Source: Proteocatella sp041738345 (GTDB lineage Bacteria; Bacillota; Clostridia; Peptostreptococcales; Filifactoraceae). From it: a stretch of DNA of 59,234 nucleotides. Every line of letters begins with the position of its first letter. Position 1 is the stretch's first letter. Below, in pieces: positions 25,469-35,868 of the stretch. A program made the translations under genes and the position numbers. The stretch is from positions 1 to 59,234 of the forward strand of contig JBGSPX010000014.1 of the NCBI GenBank assembly GCA_041738345.1. The letters are read 5' to 3'. The notes under the pieces are model-generated. The model did no database searches and was not told the origin of the DNA. It saw nothing but the letters and a program-made list of their open reading frames with translations.

Positions 25469-26196
25469 TTACCATCCTCCATAATCTCATGCAAATAATT
25501 GTACTGTTTTAATTTCATATATTTTGGGATTTTTATTTCAGTTGATGTTTTGACATCAATTTTTATTCCATATATACTGTTTAGCATATAACTATACGAA
25601 TCAATTGATTTAATTGCTGATTCAAGGTCTGTAGCATCGCCTATTGCTCTTATTATAAATGGTTGTCCATATGTTTTCCCATTTATCGTGACTGTAGGCC
25701 CACTACATTTTATTTCTGAAAACCCCATATATCTCTGTCCATTTATTGATATCGCTTCTGCGCCTGCTATCTTTAAATCGTTTATTATTCTAAGAAGATC
25801 TTGGTCATGAACTAAAAAATCATTTGGGTTTTCTCCTGGCTTTACCAATTTTTCACTGTCTCTTACTTCTACAATTACACCGTTTCCTATCAAATCATAT
25901 TCTGCATTTACTTTTTTATATTCTTCAAGTTTGGACTGCATAACTAAAATCATATCTTTCGTCTCTAAGTTCAATTTATATTCTAATAAATCTTTATTCT
26001 TACGTTCCAAATAATTTTCTAGATTTTCTATCTCTGCTTGCTCTATTTTTAATTGAAGCTCCATTTCATTTACACTCTCTAAATTTATAAATGCAGTTTT
26101 ATCTGATATAGTTTTCATTTGAATTGAAAGTGCTATTCCAAAAATAAAGGTTATCGTTAGTAAAAGATTTATACGTTTATTAAATTCAGGTCTCAT
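25465..26196 (-). CDS. DUF881 family membrane protein (YlxX/YlxW-like)
   Basis: One of two tandem DUF881 proteins, about 243 residues from the ATG at 26196, which has AGGAG four bases before it. The upstream in-frame TTG at 26223 would overlap the preceding gene and lacks a ribosome site. It has an N-terminal membrane segment (RINLLLTITFIFGIALSI), a coiled coil (about 45-90), and an extracytoplasmic DUF881 domain with AGAEAISINGQR and RAIGD. It probably interacts with the divisome, as inferred from its conserved place between ftsQ/divIB and sbp. Confidence 0.9.
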   Translation of the reverse strand: MRPEFNKRINLLLTITFIFGIALSIQMKTISDKTAFINLESVNEMELQLKIEQAEIENLENYLERKNKDLLEYKLNLETKDMILVMQSKLEEYKKVNAEYDLIGNGVIVEVRDSEKLVKPGENPNDFLVHDQDLLRIINDLKIAGAEAISINGQRYMGFSEIKCSGPTVTINGKTYGQPFIIRAIGDATDLESAIKSIDSYSYMLNSIYGIKIDVKTSTEIKIPKYMKLKQYNYLHEIMEDGK

Positions 26197-26203
26197 CGTT
26201 CTC

Positions 26204-26920
26204 CTAATGTTGAACTTCTGCAAATTTGTATACTATTTCTTTTGCATACATAGGAAGTTCAAGTTCATCGTATTTTTCAATTTTACTGCTTATACCATAA
26301 TTATTTTTTAATTCCCAAAGTATACCATACCTAATACTTAATGATGCTTCTAAAGTGTCTGGGTTTCCAATTGCTTTGAATATGAAAGGAGGTTTTACTG
26401 GATTTGAATTTATTAAGAGTTCTCCCTTATCATATTTTAAATTTGTATTAGCTATAATTCTTTCATCATTTATAGATATCGCTTCTGCTCCTGCTGCATT
26501 AAGCTTGTTTATTATAGATAAAATAAGATCATAATTATTTATTATTACATCGTATGATTCCTTGTCTTGTAACAAAAGTTCAAGCTTTATTCCTGCTCCT
26601 TGAGCCTTCTTGTATCCTATTTGAAGTTCGTATCGTTTCATATCTTCTTTTAAACTCTCTTGAAGCGAATTACTTTTTAGTTCAGTATTATTAAGTTCAG
26701 AAATTTTATCTTCTATTTCCTTTATTTCTTTTTCTAATTTTGCTTTTCTTTCTTTCGTACTTGTAAGTTCTACTTGAAGATGTGCTGCTTTATCAGATAT
26801 ACTTTGACCATTATTCATACTTTCTACAAGTTTTAGCTGCAATACTAACGTTACCCCTATAATAAAACTGAATAGAAAGAACAAAAATCTTGCTAGCTTT
26901 TTTTTTATAATTGGCTTCAT
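26204..26920 (-). CDS. DUF881 family membrane protein (YlxW-like)
   Basis: The first of the tandem DUF881 pair, 238 residues. The N-terminal membrane segment (LARFLFFLFSFIIGVTLVL) is followed by a long coiled coil (about 45-95, rich in Lys, Glu and Leu) and the DUF881 domain with LNAAGAEAISINDER and KAIGNPDTLEASL. The shared AGAEAISI core with the next gene shows an ancient duplication. It starts 1 bp after ftsQ ends. Confidence 0.9.
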   Translation of the reverse strand: MKPIIKKKLARFLFFLFSFIIGVTLVLQLKLVESMNNGQSISDKAAHLQVELTSTKERKAKLEKEIKEIEDKISELNNTELKSNSLQESLKEDMKRYELQIGYKKAQGAGIKLELLLQDKESYDVIINNYDLILSIINKLNAAGAEAISINDERIIANTNLKYDKGELLINSNPVKPPFIFKAIGNPDTLEASLSIRYGILWELKNNYGISSKIEKYDELELPMYAKEIVYKFAEVQH

Positions 26921-27676
26921 CTAAATTTCTCTCCTATAAACTGGATATCCATCATATCTCATATCTACAACGCCTTTATAAAGCTTCTTTTCATGAAGAT
27001 TTATAAGAATTTGATTAAGCATAAGCATTTTTTCATTTAAATTTTCTCCACTTCCAAGTAGCACCGTTATTCCCTGTGGTGTAATCATCTTGATTTGACG
27101 ATTTTTATTTATCTCTATCTGAGAGATATTGTTTATAAGTTTTGCACTTCTTATATTATCTGTTATTGATTTTATAGTATCCAATATTTCTTTATTTGAT
27201 ATATTTAACTTTTCTCCAAGCTTTACTTCTTTTACAGTTACTCCATTTATTAACGGTTTCATAATCTTAGACATTTCTTGTGTAGTTTCAAGTACAGTGG
27301 CATTTTCGTCAATTATTATAAATCCACCTGAAAATTTTATAGTAGCTACAGGCTGTCTTTTTTCGATATTAAATATTAAGGTTCTTGGAAATTTACTCTT
27401 TATATCTATAGATTCTATATATGGATCTCCTATATATATTTGCTTTATTCTTTTTTTATCTATAAGATATGGATTTTTATTAATAAGCACATTTAATTTT
27501 GTTTCTATTTCCTCTGATTTAAATTTAGAGTTTTCAAGTACTACAATATTTTTAACATGAAAAACAGGAAGCGTTAAGTATAATATGCTAATTGAGATAA
27601 GTCCCAAAACTAAATATACTATAACCTTATTTTTATTAAATTTTATGCCTTTTAACAAAGATTCTGATTCCTTCAT
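26921..27676 (-). CDS. ftsQ: Cell division protein FtsQ/DivIB
   Basis: Bitopic divisome protein that with FtsL (and FtsB/DivIC) regulates septal wall synthesis. The 251-residue protein has a short cytoplasmic tail and a membrane segment (VIVYLVLGLISISILYLTL). A POTRA domain follows (about 48-115, VKNIVVLENSKFKSEEIETKL), then the FtsQ beta domain with FIIIDENATVLE. It is shorter than many DivIB proteins. It lies 15 bp after murG, which is unusual relative to the E. coli order but common in Firmicutes. Confidence 0.92.
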   Translation of the reverse strand: MKESESLLKGIKFNKNKVIVYLVLGLISISILYLTLPVFHVKNIVVLENSKFKSEEIETKLNVLINKNPYLIDKKRIKQIYIGDPYIESIDIKSKFPRTLIFNIEKRQPVATIKFSGGFIIIDENATVLETTQEMSKIMKPLINGVTVKEVKLGEKLNISNKEILDTIKSITDNIRSAKLINNISQIEINKNRQIKMITPQGITVLLGSGENLNEKMLMLNQILINLHEKKLYKGVVDMRYDGYPVYRREI

Positions 27677-27690
27677 TAAAATTCTCCCAT

Positions 27691-28794
27691 CTATTTATTT
27701 GTTACCAATTTTTCTAATTCTGAAACTATAATTTCACTAGGATCTAAAAGACTTAATTCTTTACTGTGTTTTTCCATATCCATTCTAAGCTCATCATCTT
27801 CAAGAATTTCTAAAATAAGTTTAGCTAGATTATTTTCATCAAGTTCTTTTTCAAGAATATAAGTTCCTGCTTTTTTTTCTGCTATATATTTTGCATTATA
27901 TTCTTGATGATTTTCCGCGGTGTACGCTTTTGGAATTATTATAGACGCCTTTCCCATTGCATTTATTTCTGCAATAGTAGTCGCACCTGCACTTACTATG
28001 CACAGGTCTGCTGCTGCAAGATAAGTTGGCATATCTTCTATAAATTCCATTATCCTACAATTTGGATTTAAGTTTAGGTTCTCAAGTTGATTCATGACTT
28101 TATCGTAATGATGCTTTCCTGTCGCGAATACAAACCCTATATTACTTTCTATCATAAGTGGTATAAGCTTTACAAAAGCTTCATTTATAACACTAAATCC
28201 ACCAGAACCTCCTGTAACCAAAATAAATTTTTCATTTTCAGAAAGGTTTAAATCTGTTCTAGCGTCTTCTTTTGTTTTTGCAAATCTTATATTTTTTCTA
28301 ACGGGATTTCCTACTGGAATGGGTTCCCATTTTGATTTTAATCTATCTTTTGCTGCTTCAAAACCTAAAAACACTCTATCGACTTTTGGAGATAATATTT
28401 TATTTGTAACGCCCGGAAACGCATTTTGTTCATGTATGGCGGTTATTATATTCATTTTATTAGCTGCCATAACCACGGGTCCACAAACATAGCCTCCAGT
28501 TCCAACCACAATGTCTGGTTTAAACTCTTTAATTATAGCCTTTGCTTTTTTTATTGCATTCATAGCTAAAAAAATTCTTTTAACATTTTCTATGCTGAGT
28601 TTTCGCTGAAATCCTTTTACTTCAAGTCCTTTAAATTCATATCCATATTGAGGCACTATCCTTGATTCTAAGCCCCCATTTACTCCAACATATAGAATCT
28701 GTACATCCTGATATTTCTCTTTAAATTTATCAGCTATAGAAAGCGCTGGGTATATATGACCGCCCGTTCCTCCGCCTGTAACTATAATTCTCAT
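27691..28794 (-). CDS. murG: UDP-GlcNAc:undecaprenyl-PP-MurNAc-pentapeptide transferase
   Basis: Adds GlcNAc to lipid I to make lipid II at the inner face of the membrane. The 367-residue GT28 enzyme shows the first glycine motif TGGGTGGHIYPALS at about residues 5-18, AIHEQNAFPG, and a second motif VTGGSGGF. The UDP-GlcNAc site is ISAGATTIAE-like (SAGATTIAEINAMGKASIIIP). The C-terminal helix closes the fold. It overlaps ftsW by 4 bp. Confidence 0.97.
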   Translation of the reverse strand: MRIIVTGGGTGGHIYPALSIADKFKEKYQDVQILYVGVNGGLESRIVPQYGYEFKGLEVKGFQRKLSIENVKRIFLAMNAIKKAKAIIKEFKPDIVVGTGGYVCGPVVMAANKMNIITAIHEQNAFPGVTNKILSPKVDRVFLGFEAAKDRLKSKWEPIPVGNPVRKNIRFAKTKEDARTDLNLSENEKFILVTGGSGGFSVINEAFVKLIPLMIESNIGFVFATGKHHYDKVMNQLENLNLNPNCRIMEFIEDMPTYLAAADLCIVSAGATTIAEINAMGKASIIIPKAYTAENHQEYNAKYIAEKKAGTYILEKELDENNLAKLILEILEDDELRMDMEKHSKELSLLDPSEIIVSELEKLVTNK

Positions 28795-29975
28795 TGATAT
28801 TTTCTCCTGTTTTCAATTTTGTGATATACTTTTCCATTATGTTTTAATTCCACATTTCGTATATATCTTCTATCATATTTTGAAACGTTAAGTATAATGC
28901 CTATTGCAAATAAATTCAATACTAGAGATGTTCCTCCATAACTTATAAGTGGTAGTGGAATTCCAGTACTTGGAAGTAGTGAAGCCGCAACGAACATATT
29001 TACAACTGATTGAAGTGCCATCTGAATAGTTATTCCTGATACTATAAATGTAGCATATCTATCTTGCGCATTAAGAGCTATTTTAAAACATCTAGTTATA
29101 AGTGCCACAAATAAAAATACTATTGCTAGTGCGCCTATAAAACCTAATTCTTCACTTATAATTGCGAAAATGTAGTCATTTTGAGGTTCTGGAAGATATA
29201 GTAGTTTTTGTTTACTAGCGCCTAACCCCACTCCTTTTATTCCACCAGAAGCTATAGCATAAAGCGATTGGAGTATTTGATATCCTACTCCTTGTGGATC
29301 AGAAAATGGATCAATGAACATCTTGACTCTTTGAAGTCTAAATGGTTCAAGCATTATCAAGAAACCTACCCCAACTACTCCAATTCCTATCAGTGCAACT
29401 ATCCAGGTTTTTCTTATTCCACCTAAATAAAACACATAGAAGGTTATACAAAATACTATAAACGCAGTAGAAAGATCGGGTTGCATTGCTACAGCTACTA
29501 TTGCAGCACCTTGAATACACCAAAATTTAGGTACATCAGATAATCTTCTAGGGTCTAAAGTGCTTGATGTAAGCAGATTTGCACTTACAAATATACACAT
29601 ATATTTAGCAAGCTCCGAAGGCATAAAGGTTGTAAATCCCAAATTTATCCATCTTAAGCCCCCATTTAGGTTTATCCCTAGTGGCGTTAATAGTAATAAA
29701 AATGTAAATGCCGTAATCCCTACTAAAACAAGCGTTGGTGTTCCTTTGTAGCTCCTGTAAGGAATTACTGAGCCTATATAAAGCATTATCATTCCTAAAA
29801 ATACAAATAGTAACTCCTTATAAATAATTGAATTTGGACTTTTAAATCTAAATCCAGCATTTACATAACTTGCACTATAAACCATAATCACTCCCACTAC
29901 AGTTATAGCTATAGTTAAAATTAACACCAGATAATCCATATTTCCAGTTCTAATACGTTTAGTTGAGTTTTTCAC
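28791..29975 (-). CDS. ftsW: SEDS-family peptidoglycan polymerase FtsW/SpoVE
   Basis: Membrane glycan polymerase that works with the neighbouring transpeptidase. The 394-residue protein has about ten membrane helices. SEDS signatures visible are MVYSAS, MPSELAKY, MQPDLSTA and LLYLPEPQNDYIFAIISEELGF, with PLISYGGTS near the end. The C-terminal tail is basic. Whether it is the vegetative FtsW or a sporulation-type SpoVE cannot be decided from sequence; its place in the dcw cluster favours a division role. Confidence 0.95.
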   Translation of the reverse strand: MKNSTKRIRTGNMDYLVLILTIAITVVGVIMVYSASYVNAGFRFKSPNSIIYKELLFVFLGMIMLYIGSVIPYRSYKGTPTLVLVGITAFTFLLLLTPLGINLNGGLRWINLGFTTFMPSELAKYMCIFVSANLLTSSTLDPRRLSDVPKFWCIQGAAIVAVAMQPDLSTAFIVFCITFYVFYLGGIRKTWIVALIGIGVVGVGFLIMLEPFRLQRVKMFIDPFSDPQGVGYQILQSLYAIASGGIKGVGLGASKQKLLYLPEPQNDYIFAIISEELGFIGALAIVFLFVALITRCFKIALNAQDRYATFIVSGITIQMALQSVVNMFVAASLLPSTGIPLPLISYGGTSLVLNLFAIGIILNVSKYDRRYIRNVELKHNGKVYHKIENRRKYQ

Positions 29976-31322
29976 TTATATTTGCCCTCTTACAATATTT
30001 TTAAAATCCTCTCCACGTTCTTCATAGTTCTTATACATTCCCCAAGAAGCACATGCAGGAGAAAGTAACACTTTATCGCCTGCTTTAGCCAAGCTTTGCG
30101 CAAATTCAACCGCTTCTTTCATAGTGTCTTTGCAAATATAATTTTTAAAATTATATTTATTGCAAGTTTCAATTAATTTTTCTTTTGTGGCTCCCATAAA
30201 TATCGCCATTTTAACTTTTCCTTCGAATAATTTTACAAAATCATCAAAATCAGATTTTTTATCATATCCACCAGCTATTAATATAACATTTTCACCATAA
30301 GTTTCAAGTGCTTTTATTGAAGAATCTGGATTTGTACCTTTTGAGTCATTTATATATTCCACTCCATTTATATTTTCTACAAATTCTAATCTATGCTCGA
30401 CCCCTTTAAATTCTCTTAGTACTTTTTGAATAACACTTAAATCAATATTATTACTTATACAAAGCCCTATTGCCGTCATCACATTTTCCAGATTGTGTTT
30501 TCCTTTAAGATATACATCTTCTCTTTTGGCTATATCTATAATATTTATTCCATCATTGTATTTTATAATTCCATTTTCAAGGTATATTCCGTTTTCAAGT
30601 TTCTTATTAGTACTAAAATATATACGCTTTGAATTTAAATTAAGTGAAAGCTCCATTATCTTTGGATCGTCAAAATTTAAAATCGCATAATCATTTTCGG
30701 TTTGGTTATTAAAAATATTGAATTTAACGTCTGCGTAATTATCTACATTCCCATGTCTATCAAGGTGGTCTGGAGTTATATTTATAACTGCTGCCGATTT
30801 ACTTCTAAATTTATTTATGGTTTCAAGCTGAAAACTAGAAAGTTCTGCTACAAAAAACGTATTTTCATCTGAAGTCATCACTTCTGAAATTATAGGATTT
30901 CCTATATTTCCAACAACTCTAACATCAAGCTTTGCTGCTTTAAAAATTTCTCCTGTAAGCGTTGTAGTAGTGGTTTTTCCATTCGTACCTGTTATGCTTA
31001 CAAAAGTCCCCTTTGCATATCTATATGCAAATTCTATTTCTCCAATTATTTCAATGTTTCTTTGTTTAAATTTTTCTAAAAATGCTAAATTTATTGGTAC
31101 TCCTGGTGATAATATAAGTAAATCACATAATTCTTCGCCAGTAGGATTTTGCCCTAAATTAATCACTATATTTTTTGAAAAACCTTCGATTAACTTTGTA
31201 TCATAATCTGATTTACTGTCATATGCAGCTACTGATATATTGTTTTTATCTAAAAATCTAAGTAATTCAAATCCACTTTTCCCAAGTCCTACTACTATAA
31301 TATTCTTACCTTCATACTGCAT
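29976..31322 (-). CDS. murD: UDP-MurNAc-L-alanine:D-glutamate ligase
   Basis: Adds D-glutamate to UDP-MurNAc-L-Ala. The 448-residue Mur ligase has an N-terminal Rossmann domain (IIVVGLGKSGFELLRFL), the ATP loop SITGTNGKTTTTTL near residue 110, and central metal/ATP elements NITPDHLDRH. The C-terminal domain has YINDSKGTNPDS and LLSPACASWGMYKNYEERG. All expected motifs are present and the length is normal. It lies 1 bp from both mraY and ftsW. Confidence 0.97.
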   Translation of the reverse strand: MQYEGKNIIVVGLGKSGFELLRFLDKNNISVAAYDSKSDYDTKLIEGFSKNIVINLGQNPTGEELCDLLILSPGVPINLAFLEKFKQRNIEIIGEIEFAYRYAKGTFVSITGTNGKTTTTTLTGEIFKAAKLDVRVVGNIGNPIISEVMTSDENTFFVAELSSFQLETINKFRSKSAAVINITPDHLDRHGNVDNYADVKFNIFNNQTENDYAILNFDDPKIMELSLNLNSKRIYFSTNKKLENGIYLENGIIKYNDGINIIDIAKREDVYLKGKHNLENVMTAIGLCISNNIDLSVIQKVLREFKGVEHRLEFVENINGVEYINDSKGTNPDSSIKALETYGENVILIAGGYDKKSDFDDFVKLFEGKVKMAIFMGATKEKLIETCNKYNFKNYICKDTMKEAVEFAQSLAKAGDKVLLSPACASWGMYKNYEERGEDFKNIVRGQI

Positions 31323-31323
31323 T

Positions 31324-32295
31324 TTAAATTCCTCCGATATATACTGAAAGTACTCCTAATATTCCCATTAATACAGTTATTATATTAAATACCTTTACCA
31401 CTTTGGTTTCATGCCATCCACAAAGCTCAAAGTGATGATGTATTGGAGCCATTTTAAATATTCTTTTTTTAGTCTTTTTATAATAACCTACCTGCAGTAT
31501 TACAGATACACTTTCCATAAAATAAACAAAACACAAAAGTGGTACTAAAAGTTCTATATTTAGAATCACTGCTGCGGCTGCAACTGCTCCACCTAGTGCC
31601 ATTGAACCAGTGTCTCCCATAAAGACTTTTGCTGGATATTTGTTTATCCTTAAAAATCCGAGACAGCCTCCTACAAGTGCAAATAAAAATATGCTTACCC
31701 CCGGATTATCTAAAAGCTTTGCTATAATAATTAAACACACAGATACTACTACAGTTATGCTACTTGCAAGTCCATCTAGTCCATCTGTAAGATTCACACT
31801 GTTAACTATAGCTATTATAACAAATATAAGAAAAGGTACATACATTATTCCTAAGTCAAAGGTCATATCCGTAAAAGGAACCCTTATACTGCTCCCTAAT
31901 GGAGAAGTCTTTAGCTGTATAAGTGCTAATAATGCTGAGAATATAAGCTGCATTATAATTTTTTGTTTTGCATCTAAACCCATTGAACGTTTTTTTACAA
32001 CTTTTATATAATCGTCTACAAATCCAACTAGTCCAAATAGTAACATAAATGCTATTGAAAATAAAATATAAAAAATTAGACCTTTGGTAAAGAGCATAGC
32101 TATAATAGAAGCTATTACTGTAGAACCTATAAATATTATCCCTCCCATTGTAGGAGTTCCATTTTTTTGTAAATGAGACTGAGGCCCATCATCTCTTACC
32201 GTCTGTCCAAATTTTAGTTTTCTCAAAACCGGTAAAGTTTTTGGTCCTATAAAAAATGCAATTGCCCAAGATGTCAATAATATAATAATTTCCAT
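31324..32295 (-). CDS. mraY: Phospho-MurNAc-pentapeptide transferase
   Basis: Integral membrane enzyme that moves phospho-MurNAc-pentapeptide to undecaprenyl phosphate, forming lipid I. The 323-residue protein has about ten helices. The conserved parts are QKNGTPTMGGIIF, the Asp pair in GFVDDYIKVVKKRSMGL, NLTDGLDGLA, and the histidine box MAPIHHHFELCGW. Active-site residues are complete. It is set between murF and murD in the usual order. Confidence 0.97.
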   Translation of the reverse strand: MEIIILLTSWAIAFFIGPKTLPVLRKLKFGQTVRDDGPQSHLQKNGTPTMGGIIFIGSTVIASIIAMLFTKGLIFYILFSIAFMLLFGLVGFVDDYIKVVKKRSMGLDAKQKIIMQLIFSALLALIQLKTSPLGSSIRVPFTDMTFDLGIMYVPFLIFVIIAIVNSVNLTDGLDGLASSITVVVSVCLIIIAKLLDNPGVSIFLFALVGGCLGFLRINKYPAKVFMGDTGSMALGGAVAAAAVILNIELLVPLLCFVYFMESVSVILQVGYYKKTKKRIFKMAPIHHHFELCGWHETKVVKVFNIITVLMGILGVLSVYIGGI

Positions 32296-32303
32296 ATCGA
32301 ATA

Positions 32304-33659
32304 TTAGCAGATAATTTCTGCAACCTCCTCTAATTTCATTCCTCTTGAACCCTTCATAAGAATTTTATCTCCAGGTTTAAGTATGCTATTTATTTTTTCT
32401 ATTGCCTGTTCATTGTTTTCATAATAGTATATGTTTGCTTTATCAAAACCTGATTCCGCAGCGCCAAGTCCTATAAACTTTGCTTCTTTTCCTATACATA
32501 CTAAGGCATCCATAACTTGCGCTGCTAAAGTTCCTATTTCTTTATGAGAACATTCTGATATGGCTCCTAATTCAAGCATATCTGCTAATATTCCTATTTT
32601 TCTATTTGAAGAAACTTCTCTAAAAGTTTCAATAGAAGCTTTCATCGAGTCTGGGTTTGCATTATAAAAATCCTCTACAATGACTTTGTCCGAAAGCTGT
32701 TTTATCTCCATTCTATATTTAGAAGGCGCATAAGAAGCTATCCCTTCTGCTGATTTTTTCATATCCAGTCCCATTACTTTACATACCGCAAGGGCACTTA
32801 ATGAATTGTAGATATTATGAATACCAAGTGTCGGTAATAAGTATTCAACTTCTTCGTCAATGAATTTTGCTTTTATTCTCATACTTGTATCTTCTGTTTT
32901 GTACGAAATAACACTAAAATCATTTTCTGCTTCTAATCCAAATGTAAGAATTTTAAATTTATAATTTTCTTTGTTTATAGTTTTTAGCATATCATTATCA
33001 CCATTTATTATAAGGGTGTCATTTTCGGTCATATAATTTGAAATTTCCATCTTAGCTTTAAGAATATTTTCTCTAGAGCCTGCAGTTTGCATATGAGCTA
33101 CACCTACATTTGTTATTACCGCAATATTAGGTCTTACAATTTCAGCTAAATAGTCAATTTCCCCTAGCGTGTACATGCCCATCTCAAGTATAGCACACTC
33201 ATAAGTTGAATCTAAATTGTACATCGTCATAGGAAGCCCTATTTCATTATTAAAATTACCTAAATTTCTAAGGGTTTTTAGGCTACTTGAAACAGCATAA
33301 TAAAGCATATCTTTAGTAGTTGTCTTTCCACTGCTACCTGTTACTGATAAAAATGGAATCTCAAACCTGTTTCTATATGCCATGGCTATATTTTTTAAAG
33401 CTTTATAAGTGTTATCAACGACAATATCTCTGCTTGATGAAGACTTCTCTACAAGTGCAGCAACCGCACCATTTTCAATTGCACTTGAAACAAATTTATG
33501 CCCATCTAGGTTTTCGCCTTTTAACGCTACATAAAGTGAGTCTGCTTTTATTTCTCTGCTATCATTAGAAATGTGTTTTATTTCTAAATTTTCTTCAATA
33601 TTAAAGTTTGTTGTTCCACCAGTAATCTCAATTATGTCTCTTATGGTTATATTCTCCAT
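32304..33659 (-). CDS. murF: UDP-MurNAc-tripeptide:D-Ala-D-Ala ligase
   Basis: Adds D-Ala-D-Ala to the UDP-MurNAc-tripeptide. The 451-residue Mur ligase has the N-terminal uridine-binding part (HISNDSREIKADSLYVALKGENLDGHKFV), the ATP loop SVTGSSGKTTTKDM near residue 107, GNFNNEIGLP, and the C-terminal EDFYNANPDSMKAS. The DNAPSM-like signature becomes YNANPDSM, as in many Firmicutes. No ddl gene is in the window. Confidence 0.96.
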   Translation of the reverse strand: MENITIRDIIEITGGTTNFNIEENLEIKHISNDSREIKADSLYVALKGENLDGHKFVSSAIENGAVAALVEKSSSSRDIVVDNTYKALKNIAMAYRNRFEIPFLSVTGSSGKTTTKDMLYYAVSSSLKTLRNLGNFNNEIGLPMTMYNLDSTYECAILEMGMYTLGEIDYLAEIVRPNIAVITNVGVAHMQTAGSRENILKAKMEISNYMTENDTLIINGDNDMLKTINKENYKFKILTFGLEAENDFSVISYKTEDTSMRIKAKFIDEEVEYLLPTLGIHNIYNSLSALAVCKVMGLDMKKSAEGIASYAPSKYRMEIKQLSDKVIVEDFYNANPDSMKASIETFREVSSNRKIGILADMLELGAISECSHKEIGTLAAQVMDALVCIGKEAKFIGLGAAESGFDKANIYYYENNEQAIEKINSILKPGDKILMKGSRGMKLEEVAEIIC

Positions 33660-33686
33660 AAAACCTCCCTTAATCTTAAAACTTTT

Positions 33687-35858
33687 CTAATTCGTATTTT
33701 CTGCCTTTTCTTCTTTTAATTCCAAGCTAACTACAGTACCTGATTTTAATTTAGTACCTGCTGCTGGTGCTTGACTAATCACTTTCCCGCTTCCAACATA
33801 GGAAGGATTAAGCCCTAATCCTGTAAGAATTTTATCAGCTTCTTCCATGGTTTTCCCTTTTAAATTTGGCATTTTTATTTCTGAACTCTTTTGCTCTAAA
33901 TAAATTATAACTTCTGAGCCCTTTGAAATCTTATCACCTGGTTTTGGGAAACAATCCATGACTACAGTGTCTGCATTCACATTTTCTTTTACTGCTAATC
34001 TATAGTTTAATCCTACTGAATTTAACTTTTCCTTAGCTTGAGAAAATTTCATATTTCTTATCTCTGGAATAATAGTTTTTGAACTAGCTTTATCCACTTG
34101 AGTATTGTCTGGATTAACACCTAAATATCTTAACGAATAGCTCATTACATCTCTTACAATAGGAGATGCTACCACTCCTCCATAATAAGAACCAGCCCTT
34201 GGCTCATCTACAATTGCAAGGACTACAAGTTGTGGATCCTCAACTGGTGCTACCCCTACAAATGAACCTATATAGGATCCTTGCTGATATTTTCCATTTA
34301 CTGGTTTTTGTGCTGTTCCACTTTTTCCCGCAAATCTGTAGCCTTCTATCTGAGTTGCTTTTCCACCTGATGTAACTACAGATTCCATTAAATCCATAAC
34401 TTTTGCTGCTGTTTGAGGTGATATAGGTGTCCTTATTTCTTCTTTTTCGTGCTTTTTAATTATATTACCGTTAGCATCCCTTACTTCTTTTACAAGCGTA
34501 GGCCTTAAGAGTTTCCCATCATTTGCTATAGCTGCTACGGAGTTTATCATCTGTAGTGGAGTAACTGAGATCCCCTGTCCAAATGACATAGTTGCAAGCT
34601 CTACTGGCTTTATTTTATCAAGTGGGTATACTATACCTGCAGCTTCTCCGGGAATTTCTATTCCTAATTTTTCTCCGTATCCAAAAGAATCTATATATTT
34701 AGCAAATTTTTCTGCCCCTATACGATTTGCAACTTGCACAAACACTGTATTAACCGAAGCCTCTACCGCTTTTCTAAACGTAAGACTTCCATATGGTACT
34801 GATGTCCAGTTTTTTATCGTGGCATCTTGTATTTTTATATAACCACTATCATAAAATACTTCATCTGGTCTTATTAAATCTTCTTCTAAAGCCGCAGATG
34901 CTGTCATAAGTTTAAATGGAGATCCCGGCTCATAGACGTCATTGACTGATGGATTTCGCCACATCTTACTTATTATTGCCGATTTTTCTTCTAAGCTAAT
35001 AGCTTTATCTAACTGTTTCCTATAAACTTCAAATTTAGCTTCTCTTGGAATATTCGGATCATAATCAGGTTTTGAAGCCATTGCTAAAATTTCCCCATTT
35101 TTAGGATTCATAACTATAGTAGTTACCGAAGCCGCCTTATTGTTTATATAGGCTTGATTTGTAACTTTTTCTACATGATGCTGCAATACTTCATCTATTG
35201 TAAGTACTATATTATATCCATTTGTAGGTTCATTATATCTTATTTCAGAGTTTGGAATCTCTCTATTTTCTCCATCTTTAACTACGATTCTTCTCCCTGG
35301 AACACCTTTAAGTTCATTATTTAAATATGATTCAATTCCGGCTATACCTTCATTATCATAGGATACATGACCTATTACATATGAAGCAAATTGCCCATAT
35401 GGATATTTTCTTTGCGAATTTTCTTCAAATTTAAGCCCAGAAGCTTCTGATTCCTTTATTTTTTCAACTTGGTCTAATGGAATATTTTTTCTTAGTATAA
35501 AACGCTTTTTATCATCATTGAATTTCTTTAGAAACTCTTCCACAGTTACATCACTAAGCACTTTTGAAATTTCTTCAGCAGTTTTTTGTGCATCTCTTAC
35601 ATAAGATTTTTCAACAAGAATATCATAAGTAACAATACTTACCGCTAACTCTTTACCATTTCTATCAAGTATACTTCCTCTTCTGGGTTGAATTATTTCA
35701 TCTTTTTGTTGCTGTATTATAGCTTTATCTGTATATTTTTCAGGATTTACTATTTGTATATATCCTAGCCTTACAATAAGTATAAATATTAAAAAATAAT
35801 AAAACCCTACACTAAAGCTTATTCTTTGTGCAATTAGTCCTTTGTATCTACCTTTCAT
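33687..35858 (-). CDS. ftsI: Class B penicillin-binding protein (FtsI/SpoVD type) with two PASTA domains
   Basis: Transpeptidase that cross-links septal peptidoglycan, working with the SEDS protein nearby. The 723-residue protein has an N-terminal membrane anchor (about 13-30) and a dimerisation/pedestal domain. The transpeptidase active site has Ser313-x-x-Lys316 (EPGSPFK), SVN at 368-370 and the KSGT motif in FAGKSGTAQK. Two PASTA domains follow (about 590-655 and 658-720). The PASTA pair and gene order resemble SpoVD of spore formers and PBP2B-type division enzymes; the division or sporulation role cannot be resolved here. Confidence 0.94.
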   Translation of the reverse strand: MKGRYKGLIAQRISFSVGFYYFLIFILIVRLGYIQIVNPEKYTDKAIIQQQKDEIIQPRRGSILDRNGKELAVSIVTYDILVEKSYVRDAQKTAEEISKVLSDVTVEEFLKKFNDDKKRFILRKNIPLDQVEKIKESEASGLKFEENSQRKYPYGQFASYVIGHVSYDNEGIAGIESYLNNELKGVPGRRIVVKDGENREIPNSEIRYNEPTNGYNIVLTIDEVLQHHVEKVTNQAYINNKAASVTTIVMNPKNGEILAMASKPDYDPNIPREAKFEVYRKQLDKAISLEEKSAIISKMWRNPSVNDVYEPGSPFKLMTASAALEEDLIRPDEVFYDSGYIKIQDATIKNWTSVPYGSLTFRKAVEASVNTVFVQVANRIGAEKFAKYIDSFGYGEKLGIEIPGEAAGIVYPLDKIKPVELATMSFGQGISVTPLQMINSVAAIANDGKLLRPTLVKEVRDANGNIIKKHEKEEIRTPISPQTAAKVMDLMESVVTSGGKATQIEGYRFAGKSGTAQKPVNGKYQQGSYIGSFVGVAPVEDPQLVVLAIVDEPRAGSYYGGVVASPIVRDVMSYSLRYLGVNPDNTQVDKASSKTIIPEIRNMKFSQAKEKLNSVGLNYRLAVKENVNADTVVMDCFPKPGDKISKGSEVIIYLEQKSSEIKMPNLKGKTMEEADKILTGLGLNPSYVGSGKVISQAPAAGTKLKSGTVVSLELKEEKAENTN

Positions 35859-35868
35859 TTAGTCCTCT